A program made the position numbers and the translations under genes. The notes below the pieces were generated by a model. It made no database searches. It was not told the DNA's origin and worked only from the letters and a program-made list of their open reading frames with translations. From an uncultured Oscillospiraceae bacterium (GTDB lineage Bacteria > Bacillota > Clostridia > Oscillospirales > Oscillospiraceae), in the NCBI GenBank assembly GCA_910587285.1, contig CAJULM010000001.1, forward strand, positions 124,001 to 188,000: 64,000 nt of DNA. Direction: 5' to 3'. Shown in pieces: positions 7,147 to 15,853 of the stretch; the first letter of the stretch is position 1; each line of letters begins with the position of its first letter.

Positions 7147-8499
7147 ATGTTCATGGAAACGATTCGTATTCTGCTGTCGTTCATCGTTCCACTGGTCCTG
7201 ATCTTTGTGATGATTAAAAAGAAGGTAGACACCTCTCTGGCGTTGATTCTGTGTGCCGTAGTTTCCGGCTGCGTTGCCGGCCTGCCCCTCTCCGCCACCC
7301 TTTCCACAATTAAATCCGGCTTTGGCAGCATCATGTCTTTGACCGGGCTTTTGGTCCTGTTTGGCGTGATTTTTTCCGAATATCTGGAAAAGTCCGGTGG
7401 CATTGAATGCATTTCTAAATACATTGCGAAGAAAACCTCCCCCCAAGGAAGCATTTACGCAATCTACATCCTAGGGTATGTCATCTCCATTCCGGTAAAC
7501 TTCACTGCCGCCGCAGTGATGATGAGCCCCATGGTCCGCGACCTGTCTAAGCAGACTAAAAAGCCGGTGCAGTCCTATTCCTGCGCATTTTCCGTCTCCT
7601 CCTTCCTGACCAACTGCCTGGTGGTCCCCACCCTGACGCCCGCCCTGCTGGCGGGCATGGCCGGAATCGAGATGGGTCCGTTTATGGTTCTGGGCATCGT
7701 AATCTCGCTGCTCACATCTTTCATTTGCGCACTGGGCGGCGCGCTGATTTTGGCGAAGAAGTACGGAAGCATTGAGTACACCGGCCAGGCTCCCGAAGAG
7801 ATGAAGGAGGACAAACGGGCGTATCCCCCGATTACCACCGTCATCGCCCTAATTCTCCTACCCATTCTGTTGATTATCATCGGCTGTTTTCTGCCCAGCC
7901 TGCTGCCAGCGGAAAGCCTTGCCCGTGACATGGTCTCCTTCATCGGCGATCCCTCCGTTGCCCTGCTTACCACCATCATCGTGGAGTTCTTCCTGCTTTC
8001 CAAGTACCTGGGCGGCAGCATCTCCAGCTCTCTGAAAGTTTATTCCGACGCTCTGCCCAAGGCTGGTGCTTTCCTGATCGTGCTTGGTGCCGCTAATGCC
8101 TTCGGCTCTGTCCTTTCTGCCGGCGGCATCGGTAACACTCTCCTGGAGCTGACCTCCGGCTGGAACATCAACTCTCTGCTGTTGGCGTTCCTGATTGTAA
8201 CAATTATTCGCGCCGGTACCGGCGTGATGACAGTTGCGGCCACGGCCACACTGCCGCTGATGATTCCTGTCTGCGCGGCCGCCGGCATCCCCATCACCTA
8301 TCTGGTGCTGGCCTGCTGCCTCGGCTGTGTAGCACTGATTATTCCCACCGATCCCGCCTTTTGGATTTATCAGGACGGCTACAAGCTGTCTGTGAAGGAT
8401 ACCTTTATCTCCGTTACCATTCCCGGCACGGCAGCCGCGGTGATTGGCATTGTCCTCCTGCTCATCACCAACATGATTTTCCCCACATTGGTCATGTAA
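7147..8499 (+). CDS. GntP-type organic-acid permease
   Basis: 450 residues, almost entirely hydrophobic with about 12 transmembrane segments, a length normal for the GntP/DsdX ion-transporter superfamily. Weak family phrases such as the C-terminal LIIPTDPAFWIYQDGY segment and a TGVMTVAATATLPLM region support this group. Related permeases carry gluconate, serine or other small carboxylates with protons. It lies between the hydrolase and the cleavage enzyme, so it probably imports the substrate of this pathway. ATG 7147 and ATG 7153 are both possible; the GAGG at 7140 fits either. Assignment to GntP over a related Dcu-type or ArsB/NhaD-fold carrier is moderate. Confidence 0.75.
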   Translation: MFMETIRILLSFIVPLVLIFVMIKKKVDTSLALILCAVVSGCVAGLPLSATLSTIKSGFGSIMSLTGLLVLFGVIFSEYLEKSGGIECISKYIAKKTSPQGSIYAIYILGYVISIPVNFTAAAVMMSPMVRDLSKQTKKPVQSYSCAFSVSSFLTNCLVVPTLTPALLAGMAGIEMGPFMVLGIVISLLTSFICALGGALILAKKYGSIEYTGQAPEEMKEDKRAYPPITTVIALILLPILLIIIGCFLPSLLPAESLARDMVSFIGDPSVALLTTIIVEFFLLSKYLGGSISSSLKVYSDALPKAGAFLIVLGAANAFGSVLSAGGIGNTLLELTSGWNINSLLLAFLIVTIIRAGTGVMTVAATATLPLMIPVCAAAGIPITYLVLACCLGCVALIIPTDPAFWIYQDGYKLSVKDTFISVTIPGTAAAVIGIVLLLITNMIFPTLVM

Positions 8500-8513
8500 T
8501 CGTTCCATCAAAA

Positions 8514-8544
8514 GTGGTTCCCGCCCCCATGGGGCGGGAACCAC
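8514..8544 (+). other. Intercistronic hairpin, 14-bp perfect stem
   Basis: GTGGTTCCCGCCCC pairs with 8531-8544 across a three-base loop, between permease and BKACE genes. No T tract follows, so it is more likely an mRNA-processing or stability element, or a partial stop, than a full terminator. Confidence 0.6.
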
Positions 8545-8570
8545 AAGCCAAAGCTTTTGAAGAAAGGTAG

Positions 8571-9416
8571 ATGACTGCCATGGCAAAGACAATTATCACG
8601 GCTTCCCTGACCGGGACAGCCACACAATCCCCCAACCTTCCCATGACGCCCAAGGCAATCGCGGAAGATGCGATTGCCTGCTGGCGAGCTGGCGCCGCGA
8701 TCGTTCATCTGCATATGCGGGACGACCGCGGTTTCGGTACGATGGATAAGGAACGATTCAGAGAGGCTCAGCAACGTATACGCGACAACTGCGATGTGGT
8801 CATCAACATGACCACGTCCGGTGAATTTGACTTGAAAAATAACAGCGAGGAACGGCGGATGGAGCATATCCTTGAGCTTCATCCCGAGATGGCCAGCTTT
8901 GATGCCGGTTCGATCAACGTAGTCAATGGCGACATTTTTGACAACACCACGACATTTCTCAAGAAGCTGGGCGCCGTGATGCTCCGGGAGGGAATTAAAC
9001 CCGAGGTGGAAATCATGGACCTGGGTATGATGGCCGCGACAGACTATTACAGAAGCGAGGGTGTCTTGACCGATCCTGTCCATTATCAGTTTGTGTTAGG
9101 CTTTTTCAGCGGAGCGCCTGCCACGGTAGACAACCTGGTTTATATGAAAAACTACCTTCCGAAAGATGCCACCTGGTCTGCGTTCGGCATCGGAAAGGCC
9201 CATCTTCCGATCCTGTACACGACGCTTGCACTGGGCGGACACATTCGCGTGGGCTTGGAGGACAACATCTACTATCGAAAGGGCGAATACGCTACAAATG
9301 AACAACTGGTATCTCGAGCGGCCCGCCTGATTCGTGAATTCAACAACGAGCCGGCCACGCCAGACGAAGCCAGAGTGATTTTGAAATTAAGGAGAGATAA
9401 ACATGGAGCAGTTTAA
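8571..9416 (+). CDS. Beta-keto acid cleavage enzyme (BKACE, DUF849)
   Basis: 281 residues from ATG 8571 (AAAGG at good spacing; ATG 8580 is the alternative). The TIM-barrel BKACE family signatures are present: IITASLTG at the start, VHLHMRDD with the zinc-binding histidines at 46 and 48, and GGHIRVGLEDN near 220-230 carrying the third ligand glutamate and the catalytic aspartate. The reaction is beta-keto acid plus acetyl-CoA giving acetoacetate plus a shortened acyl-CoA; the best known member (Kce) acts in lysine fermentation. Which side chain this enzyme accepts is unknown. Its end overlaps the pduL start by 14 bp, so the two are translationally coupled. Confidence 0.92.
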   Translation: MTAMAKTIITASLTGTATQSPNLPMTPKAIAEDAIACWRAGAAIVHLHMRDDRGFGTMDKERFREAQQRIRDNCDVVINMTTSGEFDLKNNSEERRMEHILELHPEMASFDAGSINVVNGDIFDNTTTFLKKLGAVMLREGIKPEVEIMDLGMMAATDYYRSEGVLTDPVHYQFVLGFFSGAPATVDNLVYMKNYLPKDATWSAFGIGKAHLPILYTTLALGGHIRVGLEDNIYYRKGEYATNEQLVSRAARLIREFNNEPATPDEARVILKLRRDKHGAV

Positions 9417-10017
9417 AGCAGTCATTATGGGTTCTGGCCGTCATTGCCATGTGACCAAGGAGGTTTTTGAAACGTTGTTTGGCGAAGGCGCGGAGTTGAC
9501 CCCCGCGAGGGATCTCAACGTAGACCCGCTTGCCGGCTTTCTCTCGTCAGAAAAGGTCACGCTGGTGACACCAAAAAAAGAAGTCAAAATATCTATCCTC
9601 GGCCCATTTAGAAGATATACTCAGGTGGAAATTTCTCGTACAGACGCCATTGATATGGGATATGAGATTCCCCAGCTGTCCGATTCCGGAAAAACACAGG
9701 GCACCAACGCGGTAAAGCTGGCCGGCCCCAAGGGCGAGGTGGAGCTGAGCGAGGGCCTCATGATCGTCCGGCGGCACGTCCACCTGGATCCCCTCGTCGC
9801 AGAAAAGCTGCGCTGTAAAAAAGGGGACGCACTACGCTTTCACGTAGGCGGTCCCCGAGGGCTCACCTTTGAGCAGGTTGCGGTTGCCGACAACTCGCCA
9901 AACTGCCCCAATGTACTGCACCTTGACTATGATGAGTTGAATGCCCTTGGCATTACCACGGCGGATAAGGTGGAGGGGGAGATCATCTTCATCCCCGAAG
10001 ACAGGCTGATGGATTGA
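9403..10017 (+). CDS. pduL: Phosphate acyltransferase, PduL type
   Basis: 204 residues. The two PduL repeats with zinc histidines are clear: SGRHCHVT (about 11-18) and RRHVHLDP (about 124-131), plus GPKGEVELSEGLMIV between them. PduL converts acyl-CoA and phosphate to acyl phosphate and CoA. There is no encapsulation-peptide helix before the first motif, so it is probably soluble and not part of a microcompartment. With the butyrate kinase that follows 12 bp later it would turn the acyl-CoA released by the BKACE into acid plus ATP. Confidence 0.92.
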   Translation: MEQFKAVIMGSGRHCHVTKEVFETLFGEGAELTPARDLNVDPLAGFLSSEKVTLVTPKKEVKISILGPFRRYTQVEISRTDAIDMGYEIPQLSDSGKTQGTNAVKLAGPKGEVELSEGLMIVRRHVHLDPLVAEKLRCKKGDALRFHVGGPRGLTFEQVAVADNSPNCPNVLHLDYDELNALGITTADKVEGEIIFIPEDRLMD

Positions 10018-10029
10018 TGGGGGGACAAT

Positions 10030-11076
10030 ATGCTGATTTTAACATTGAATCCCGGCTCCACATCCTTAAAATTTGCATTGTTCCAGAATGAGGCAGAGCA
10101 AAAAAGAAACGTGCTTCGCTTTGACCGGGATATCCTGGCTCTGTCCCTCCCGGAACGGGCCGCCTACTGCGAAAAACTGGTAACTGAGTTTCTTCGGGCA
10201 GAAGGTGTGGATATCGGAGACATTGACTGCGTTATGGCCCGGGGTGGCTTTCTCAAGAATCTAAAAACTGGGGCCTATGAAATCAACGAAAGGCTGATCG
10301 CCGATCTGGATGGGCGTATCATGCCGACTCCCCAGACGATGGGCATCCGAATTGCCTACCACATGATGCACCCCCAGGGAAAGCCCAGCTTCATCTATGA
10401 TGCCGTTACTGCAGATGAATGGGAGCCAAAGACGAAAGTTACGGGAGTCAAGGGCTTGGAGAAGACAGTAGCCCAACACACACTGAACAGCCGCAGGGTG
10501 GCCTTCGAACTGGCGGAACAATTGGAGATGCCCATGACGGACATCAACCTGATTGTGGCCCATTTGGGCGGCGGTTTTGACGTAAGTTTTTTCCGCAAGG
10601 GCAGGATCATCGAATCCCTGGGCTATAATGACCTAGGCTTCTCGCCGGAGCGGTGCGGCGCCTTGCAGTTCGATGATCTGCTACAACTGGCGAAAACACT
10701 TCCCCTTGACGAGTTCAGAGCGCTCAACCATGGAAAGGGCGGCCTCGTCTCCCATTTCGGCACATCGGATATGCGAGAGGTCGAGGCTATGATCCGAAAG
10801 GGCAACCAGGAGGCCAAGCTGGTGTTTGACGCTATGCTTTACCGCGTGGCGCAGTTGATCGGCTGCGGCGCTGTGGCGCTGCAGGGCCATGTAGATGGGA
10901 TTATCCTGACTGGCGGCGGGGCTCATTCGGATTATATTTGCAGTCAAATTCAAGCTAATGTGGAATTTATCGCGAAAGTCTACCGATTTGCCGGCGAATT
11001 GGAGCTGGAGGCCTTAGCCAGAGGCGCCTGCCGGGTCCTGACGGGACAGGAAACGGCAAGTCCATATGTATCATAG
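10030..11076 (+). CDS. buk: Butyrate kinase family acyl kinase
   Basis: 348 residues, typical of butyrate kinases and shorter than acetate kinases. The N-terminal phosphate-binding motif NPGSTSLKFALF, the MARGGF segment, IVAHLGGGFDVSFF and the C-terminal ILTGGGAHSDYI are all intact. It transfers phosphate from an acyl phosphate to ADP. No phosphotransbutyrylase gene or butyryl-CoA synthesis genes lie nearby; the partner is PduL, which suggests a peripheral substrate-level phosphorylation step of this operon over the central butyrate pathway. GGGGGG just before ATG 10030 is the ribosome site. Confidence 0.92.
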   Translation: MLILTLNPGSTSLKFALFQNEAEQKRNVLRFDRDILALSLPERAAYCEKLVTEFLRAEGVDIGDIDCVMARGGFLKNLKTGAYEINERLIADLDGRIMPTPQTMGIRIAYHMMHPQGKPSFIYDAVTADEWEPKTKVTGVKGLEKTVAQHTLNSRRVAFELAEQLEMPMTDINLIVAHLGGGFDVSFFRKGRIIESLGYNDLGFSPERCGALQFDDLLQLAKTLPLDEFRALNHGKGGLVSHFGTSDMREVEAMIRKGNQEAKLVFDAMLYRVAQLIGCGAVALQGHVDGIILTGGGAHSDYICSQIQANVEFIAKVYRFAGELELEALARGACRVLTGQETASPYVS

Positions 11077-11083
11077 AAAACTG

Positions 11084-11127
11084 TGCCTTTTTATTCTTAC
11101 TCCGCTGGCGGCAAGAACAAAAAGGCA
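11084..11127 (+). other. Intercistronic stem-loop between buk and thiolase
   Basis: TGCCTTTTTATTCTT (11084-11098) pairs with 11113-11127 with one mismatch around a 14-nt loop. No terminal T tract; possibly an RNA stability or attenuation element. Confidence 0.5.
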
Positions 11128-11155
11128 ACGCTATAAATGATAAGGAGGCATAATA

Positions 11156-12331
11156 ATGAAAGAAGTTGCGATTGTAGCTGCGGTAAGAAGCCCCGTGGGC
11201 AAGGCGGGCGGTATGCTGGCCGGCGTGGATCCTTTCGACCTAACCGCCCCAGTTTTAAATGAAGCGGTAAGACGGGCCGGGATTCAGGCAAAGGAATTGG
11301 ACGAGGTGCTGTTTTCCTGCCTCACGGTGCCACAGATCGACAGCGGCCGAACCTACGCGCTCTATGCCGGCATTCCCCAAGAGGTGCCCGGCATGATGAT
11401 GCATAGGGGCTGCGGCTCCACCATTACATCTACCGCCATTGCCGCGTCGATGATCAAGTCCGGCATGGGCAGTACCTATCTTGTGGGCGGTATGGAGTCA
11501 AACTCTAATGGAGCATACCTCATGGAAAAGCCCAAGAAAGGATTTTCCATGGCTCCGCCGAAATTCCTGCGCTCTTATATCACCGCCCCCAACTATGAGT
11601 ATGGGGATGAGCCAATGGGAATTACGGCAGAAAACGTGGCTGAAATGTACGGAATTACACGGGAAGAGTGCGACGCCTTTGCCCTGGAAAGCCAGCGAAA
11701 AGCCGAGACAGCGTGGAGTGAAGGTTTTTTTGACGACCAGGTCTTACCCTACCAGGTCAAGATCGGCAAAGAAATCATAACCATGCAAAAGGATGAAACG
11801 GTGCGTGCCTCCTCCATGGAGGCCCTGGGAAAGCTGCGCCCCGCATTCAAGGACAACGGCGTCTGCACGGCGGGCAACAGTTCTCCGGTGTGCGACGGCG
11901 CTTCCGCGCTGGTCATCATGGATAAGGAAAAAGCAGAAAGCCTCGGCCTGACCATTTTGGCCACCGTAAAGGATTATGTGGTCATTGGCAGAGAGCCTCA
12001 CACCATGGGCCTGGGTCCGGTTTTTGCCACCAAGAAGATTTTCGAACGAAACCATTTCACTTTTAATGATATCGACTTCATTGAGCTTAACGAGGCCTTC
12101 GCCGCCCAGGTGTTGGGTTGTTATCGGCTGATGGACTGGCCCCAGGAAAAGATCAATATCCACGGCGGTGCCATCGCGCTGGGCCACCCCACCGGAGCTA
12201 CCGGCGGTATGCTCATTACAAAATCTGTGTATGAGTTCCGCCGCAGCGGGGCTCAGCGGGCGCTGATCACCTTTTGTATTGGCTCTGGTCAAGGGGTCGC
12301 CATGATCCTTGAAAATAACAGCTCGTGCTGA
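11156..12331 (+). CDS. Thiolase (acetyl-CoA acetyltransferase family)
   Basis: 391 residues with the three thiolase active-site regions: nucleophile cysteine 86 in HRGCGSTITS, NEAFAAQ, the histidine in GGAIALGHPTGATG, and the second cysteine in FCIGSGQGVA (usual form C-x-G-x-G-x-G, so GQG is slightly unusual). It reversibly splits acetoacetyl-CoA or another 3-ketoacyl-CoA to acetyl-CoA. In this operon it would consume the acetoacetyl-CoA derived from acetoacetate, although no CoA-transferase to make it is visible in the window. AAGGAGG precedes ATG 11156. Confidence 0.92.
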   Translation: MKEVAIVAAVRSPVGKAGGMLAGVDPFDLTAPVLNEAVRRAGIQAKELDEVLFSCLTVPQIDSGRTYALYAGIPQEVPGMMMHRGCGSTITSTAIAASMIKSGMGSTYLVGGMESNSNGAYLMEKPKKGFSMAPPKFLRSYITAPNYEYGDEPMGITAENVAEMYGITREECDAFALESQRKAETAWSEGFFDDQVLPYQVKIGKEIITMQKDETVRASSMEALGKLRPAFKDNGVCTAGNSSPVCDGASALVIMDKEKAESLGLTILATVKDYVVIGREPHTMGLGPVFATKKIFERNHFTFNDIDFIELNEAFAAQVLGCYRLMDWPQEKINIHGGAIALGHPTGATGGMLITKSVYEFRRSGAQRALITFCIGSGQGVAMILENNSSC

Positions 12332-12458
12332 GAGAGGCAGGGACGATTGTGGAGATACTGTTCTATAAAAACTGGCCCCACCGGTTCTTTCACCGGAGAG
12401 AGCCCCATGCGGAACAAAGATCGTCGGCTTCCTCCATTCGGCTGCTGAAGGAATTGCT

Positions 12459-13616
12459 ATGAAGGCAAGATGGAGATATCTGCTCCCCAGCATGGCAGTC
12501 ATGCTGGTTATGGGAGTGCTGTACGCTTGGTCCATTTTAAAAGTGCCCTTTGCTCAAGAATTTTCTTGGACAAAGGGCCAACTGGGCGTGAACTTTACCT
12601 TCACCATCAGCCTTTTTTCGATTGGAGTCTTTGTTGGTGGACAACACCTTCAATGCGTGGGCGAGAAACTGCTGCTGTTGATGTCGGCTGCCCTTGTGTT
12701 CATTGGCTTTGTCGGATGCTCTGTGTTGTCCGGGCGATCCATCACTGCCCTCTACCTACTCTATGGGTGCCTCAGCGGCTTCGGCATTGGTGTCGCATAT
12801 AATGTAATCGTATCCGCAACCCTCTCCTGGTTCGATGACATCCGAGGACTCTGTTCCGGATTGCTGATGATGTGCTTTGGCCTCTCGACCCTATTGCTCG
12901 GCACCTGCGCCAGCAGTCTGTTCCAGAGCATTGGCTGGCGGACAACCTTCCGCATTCTGGCCGGAGTCATCGCCATTGCGCTATTTGCACTATCTTGGAC
13001 GCTAAAAAGCAAGCCGAGCGGCCAGCCAGAGAAGTCCTGCTCACGGACTGACATATACAAAAAACAGTCATTTTGGACCTTCTGCTTCTACGTCGTCACG
13101 TTGGCTGCGGGTGCCAGCATGGTGATCAGCTTCTCCATGGACATCTCGCTCGCCATCGGCGCCAGCAGCGGATTGGCCACGGCGTTGGTCGGTGTACTGG
13201 CTGTCTGCAACGGTTTGGGCCGCTTAATCTGCGGTTTTCTTTTGGACCGCCTGCCAATCAAAAAAGTCATGGTTTTGGCGGGCTTCCTGGCCGCGACCGC
13301 CGCCTGTACGTTGCTCTATGCCGTGTGGGGCCACGCTGTCCCTGCTGGTGCGGTTGGAATGTGTGTCACCGGCATTGCGTACGGCTTTTCGCCCACAATT
13401 ACATCCGGTTTCGTGGCAAAAACCTATGGAATGGAGCATTTCTCTGCAAATTTCAGTCTGGCAAGCTTTACGTTGATTCCCAGCAGCTTCGCCGCCACCA
13501 TCGGAGGCCTGATTGTGACCAACACCGGCAGTTTCCATACCACAATGGTTCTGTCGTTGCTCCTTGCCACCGCCAGCATAGTGTTGGGCTCCGCCTCGTG
13601 CCGCCCAACCGAATAG
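12459..13616 (+). CDS. MFS transporter, oxalate/formate-antiporter-like
   Basis: 385 residues, about 12 membrane segments. The start MGVLYAWSILKVPF followed by SWTKGQLGVNFTF is characteristic of the OFA/monocarboxylate MFS branch. Such carriers exchange or export small carboxylates. It follows the thiolase after a 127-bp gap with no clear terminator, so it may export the acid formed by PduL/butyrate kinase or import a second substrate. The ribosome site AAGGAA before ATG 12459 is adequate. Confidence 0.8.
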   Translation: MKARWRYLLPSMAVMLVMGVLYAWSILKVPFAQEFSWTKGQLGVNFTFTISLFSIGVFVGGQHLQCVGEKLLLLMSAALVFIGFVGCSVLSGRSITALYLLYGCLSGFGIGVAYNVIVSATLSWFDDIRGLCSGLLMMCFGLSTLLLGTCASSLFQSIGWRTTFRILAGVIAIALFALSWTLKSKPSGQPEKSCSRTDIYKKQSFWTFCFYVVTLAAGASMVISFSMDISLAIGASSGLATALVGVLAVCNGLGRLICGFLLDRLPIKKVMVLAGFLAATAACTLLYAVWGHAVPAGAVGMCVTGIAYGFSPTITSGFVAKTYGMEHFSANFSLASFTLIPSSFAATIGGLIVTNTGSFHTTMVLSLLLATASIVLGSASCRPTE

Positions 13617-13748
13617 GCTGATCTGACAGGCGCAGCAAAAACCGGCCGCCAAAACACACAAGCGGATCACAGAATATCCTAAAAAATTGGCCGCCAGTGG
13701 CTTTACCCCCTTTCGCCTCTGCGCACAGTGAAATTGCGCACATATAAA

Positions 13749-13777
13749 TTGCAATCGGCGGCCTTACCGTGTATAAT
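13749..13777 (+). promoter_or_regulatory. Sigma-70-type promoter of the lyase gene
   Basis: TTGCAA (13749-13754), 17-bp spacer, perfect TATAAT (13772-13777). The rest of 13617-13748 shows no gene or clear terminator. Confidence 0.8.
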
Positions 13778-13794
13778 CATCTTAAAGATTATAC
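13771..13794. promoter_or_regulatory. Palindrome over -10 and start region (candidate operator)
   Basis: GTATAATC and GATTATAC arms of 8 bp around an 8-nt centre that itself contains ATCTT-A-AAGAT. It covers the -10 box, so a bound repressor would block the promoter. Confidence 0.5.
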
Positions 13795-13878
13795 ATATCC
13801 CTCCCGGCACTTTGCCGCGGAAAGACTACACGAACGCGGCCCCCACCCCAAAACACCGATCTGTACAGGAGGCTGAAT

Positions 13879-15660
13879 ATGATACGGGAATATCTGTCTA
13901 CGTTGCCGGAGCACTTATCAGACCTGGCGCTGCCGGGGGCCGGCGACCGCGCCGTCTGGGGCGGTCTGCCGGAGACCACCCGCGCGGCGCTGGTCCGCCG
14001 GGGAGAGGAGTACCTGGGCTACCGCTGGCCTGTGCTGACCTGCGGCGACTACCTATCCTTCTCCCGCACCGGAGACCGCACCCGCTATGAGAGCAAATGC
14101 CACCCCAGGCAGCAGGCCCTGTGCGCCCTGGCTCTGGCGGAGTGTGCCGAGCACCAGGGCCGGTTCCTGGACGACCTGATCGACGGCATCTGGGCCGTGT
14201 GTGAGGAGAGCGGCTGGCAGCTTCCCGCCCACAACAGCTACATCCGGGACACCACCCCCCTGCCCCTGCCCGATTCAGACCGGCCGGTGCCCGACCTGTT
14301 TGCCTGCGAGACAGCGGCCAATCTCTCCCTCATCCGGGTGCTGCTGGAGCCTGAGCTGGAGAAGGCCGCCCCCGGGCTGTGCCGGCGCATCCGCCGGGAG
14401 ACGGAGCTCCGGGTGGTGTCCCCCTACCTCCGCGACCATTTCTGGTGGATGGGCAGCGGGGACGAACCGGTGAACAACTGGACCTCCTGGTGCACCCAGA
14501 ACGTGCTGCTCACCGTGTTCACCTCCGGGTACGCTCAGGAGGTAAAGCGCCGGGTGGTGGACCAGGCCGCCTACAGCTTGGACTGCTTCCTCAACGGCTA
14601 CGGCCCGGACGGCTGTTGTGAGGAGGGCGCGGAGTATTACCACCACGCGGGCATCACTCTATGGGGGGCGCTGGAGGTGCTGGACCGGGTCTCCGGCGGC
14701 CACTTCACCCCTCTGTTTCAGGAGGAAAAGCTCCGAAACATCGCCGAGTACATTGTCAACGTCCATGTGGGCGGGGACTACTACCTCAATTTTGCCGACT
14801 GTATGCCCAAGGCCGGGCTGCGGGGAGCGGGAGAAGCCCTCTTTGGCCGGCGCACCCGGGCCCACCGCCTCCAGGCGCTGGCGGCCTCGGACGTGTCCCG
14901 CCGGGAGACCCGGGACCTGCCCGACAGCAAAAGCCTTTTCGAGCGCCTGCTGGACGCCCTGTGTGCCCAGGCGCTTGCACAGCCCACCCCTCCCGCGCCG
15001 CCGGAGCCCCAAGTGTTTTACCCCAGCACCGGACTGTGGATTGCCCGAGACGAGACCTGGTGCGTCTCCCTGCGGGCAGGCCACAACGGCGTCAGCCACG
15101 GCCACTGCGACGCCGGCAGCCTCATCGTCTATTGCAAGGGCCAGCCCCTGCTCATCGACGTGGGGGTGGAGACCTACACCGCCAAGACCTTCTCCCCGGA
15201 GCGGTACTCCATTTGGACCATGCGCTCCGATTGGCACAACCTGCCCACCATCGGCGGGCGCGTCCAGGGCGACGGAAAGCAATACGCCCCCGCCGGCGTG
15301 ACGCTGCTCCAGGATGGGAACGTATACGGTATTGAATTGGAGCTGTCCCCGGCCTATCCGGGCGGCGGGTTCTTCTACACCCGGCGGGTGGCGCTGGACC
15401 GGAGCAAGCGGCTTACAGTTGTCGACCACTATGAGGGCAGCGAGCCGGCCGTGCTGTCCCTCATGTTCGCCCAGCGGCCTGTCTGGCGGGACGGCGCACT
15501 GACCACTCCGGCGGGCTCCATCCGCCTGGTGGGCGCCGGTGAGCCGGCGGTGGAAGCCGTACCTGTTCAGGACCCCCATCTGCGCAAATGCTGGCCGGAC
15601 ACCCTGTACCGGGCGCTGGTCCCAGTTCAGGGCGCCGTCACGCTGGAATTTCAGCCCTGA
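13879..15660 (+). CDS. Heparinase II/III-like polysaccharide lyase
   Basis: 593 residues with an N-terminal alpha-toroid and C-terminal beta-sandwich as in heparinase II/III-type lyases. Recognisable family features are GCCEEGAEYYHHAG in the toroid (candidate catalytic Tyr/His), and HGHCDAGSLIVY followed by LLIDVGVE in the sandwich (metal and structural residues). No signal peptide is visible, so it should act inside the cell on imported oligosaccharides. Lyases of this fold eliminate at uronic acids and leave unsaturated ends, which is exactly what the convergent GH88 enzyme removes. The precise PL family cannot be told by eye. Confidence 0.78.
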   Translation: MIREYLSTLPEHLSDLALPGAGDRAVWGGLPETTRAALVRRGEEYLGYRWPVLTCGDYLSFSRTGDRTRYESKCHPRQQALCALALAECAEHQGRFLDDLIDGIWAVCEESGWQLPAHNSYIRDTTPLPLPDSDRPVPDLFACETAANLSLIRVLLEPELEKAAPGLCRRIRRETELRVVSPYLRDHFWWMGSGDEPVNNWTSWCTQNVLLTVFTSGYAQEVKRRVVDQAAYSLDCFLNGYGPDGCCEEGAEYYHHAGITLWGALEVLDRVSGGHFTPLFQEEKLRNIAEYIVNVHVGGDYYLNFADCMPKAGLRGAGEALFGRRTRAHRLQALAASDVSRRETRDLPDSKSLFERLLDALCAQALAQPTPPAPPEPQVFYPSTGLWIARDETWCVSLRAGHNGVSHGHCDAGSLIVYCKGQPLLIDVGVETYTAKTFSPERYSIWTMRSDWHNLPTIGGRVQGDGKQYAPAGVTLLQDGNVYGIELELSPAYPGGGFFYTRRVALDRSKRLTVVDHYEGSEPAVLSLMFAQRPVWRDGALTTPAGSIRLVGAGEPAVEAVPVQDPHLRKCWPDTLYRALVPVQGAVTLEFQP

Positions 15661-15755
15661 CCAGGGGGCTGATGGGCCCCATCCCGTCCACGCGAAATCA
15701 GCGCGGCATTGGCTCTGCCGCAACCCATAGCCCCAGGCATCTCCCTAAACATACG

Positions 15756-15789
15756 AAAATCCCCGATATCACCTGATACCGGGGATTTT
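15756..15789. terminator. Bidirectional terminator between convergent genes
   Basis: A 16-bp stem with one mismatch around a two-base loop; AAAA on one side and TTTT on the other make it work both ways, between the lyase and GH88 genes. Confidence 0.85.
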
Positions 15790-15853
15790 GGGGTCTCTTT
15801 ATCACAGTTTTCTCATGCCGCGGTCTTTTGCTCTCTATACCGTCCGGCCGTTC

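Noticed and set aside
9403..10017. Bacterial microcompartment operon because of PduL
   Set aside because: No shell protein genes and no encapsulation peptide at the PduL N-terminus.
9403..11076. Central butyrate pathway (ptb-buk)
   Set aside because: The acyltransferase is PduL and not Ptb, and no crotonase, 3-hydroxybutyryl-CoA or butyryl-CoA dehydrogenase genes are near; the operon context is BKACE.
14659..15723. Long minus-strand frame opposite the heparinase-like gene
   Set aside because: Codon-shadow of the lyase gene; low-complexity Gly/Ala/Val composition and no motif.
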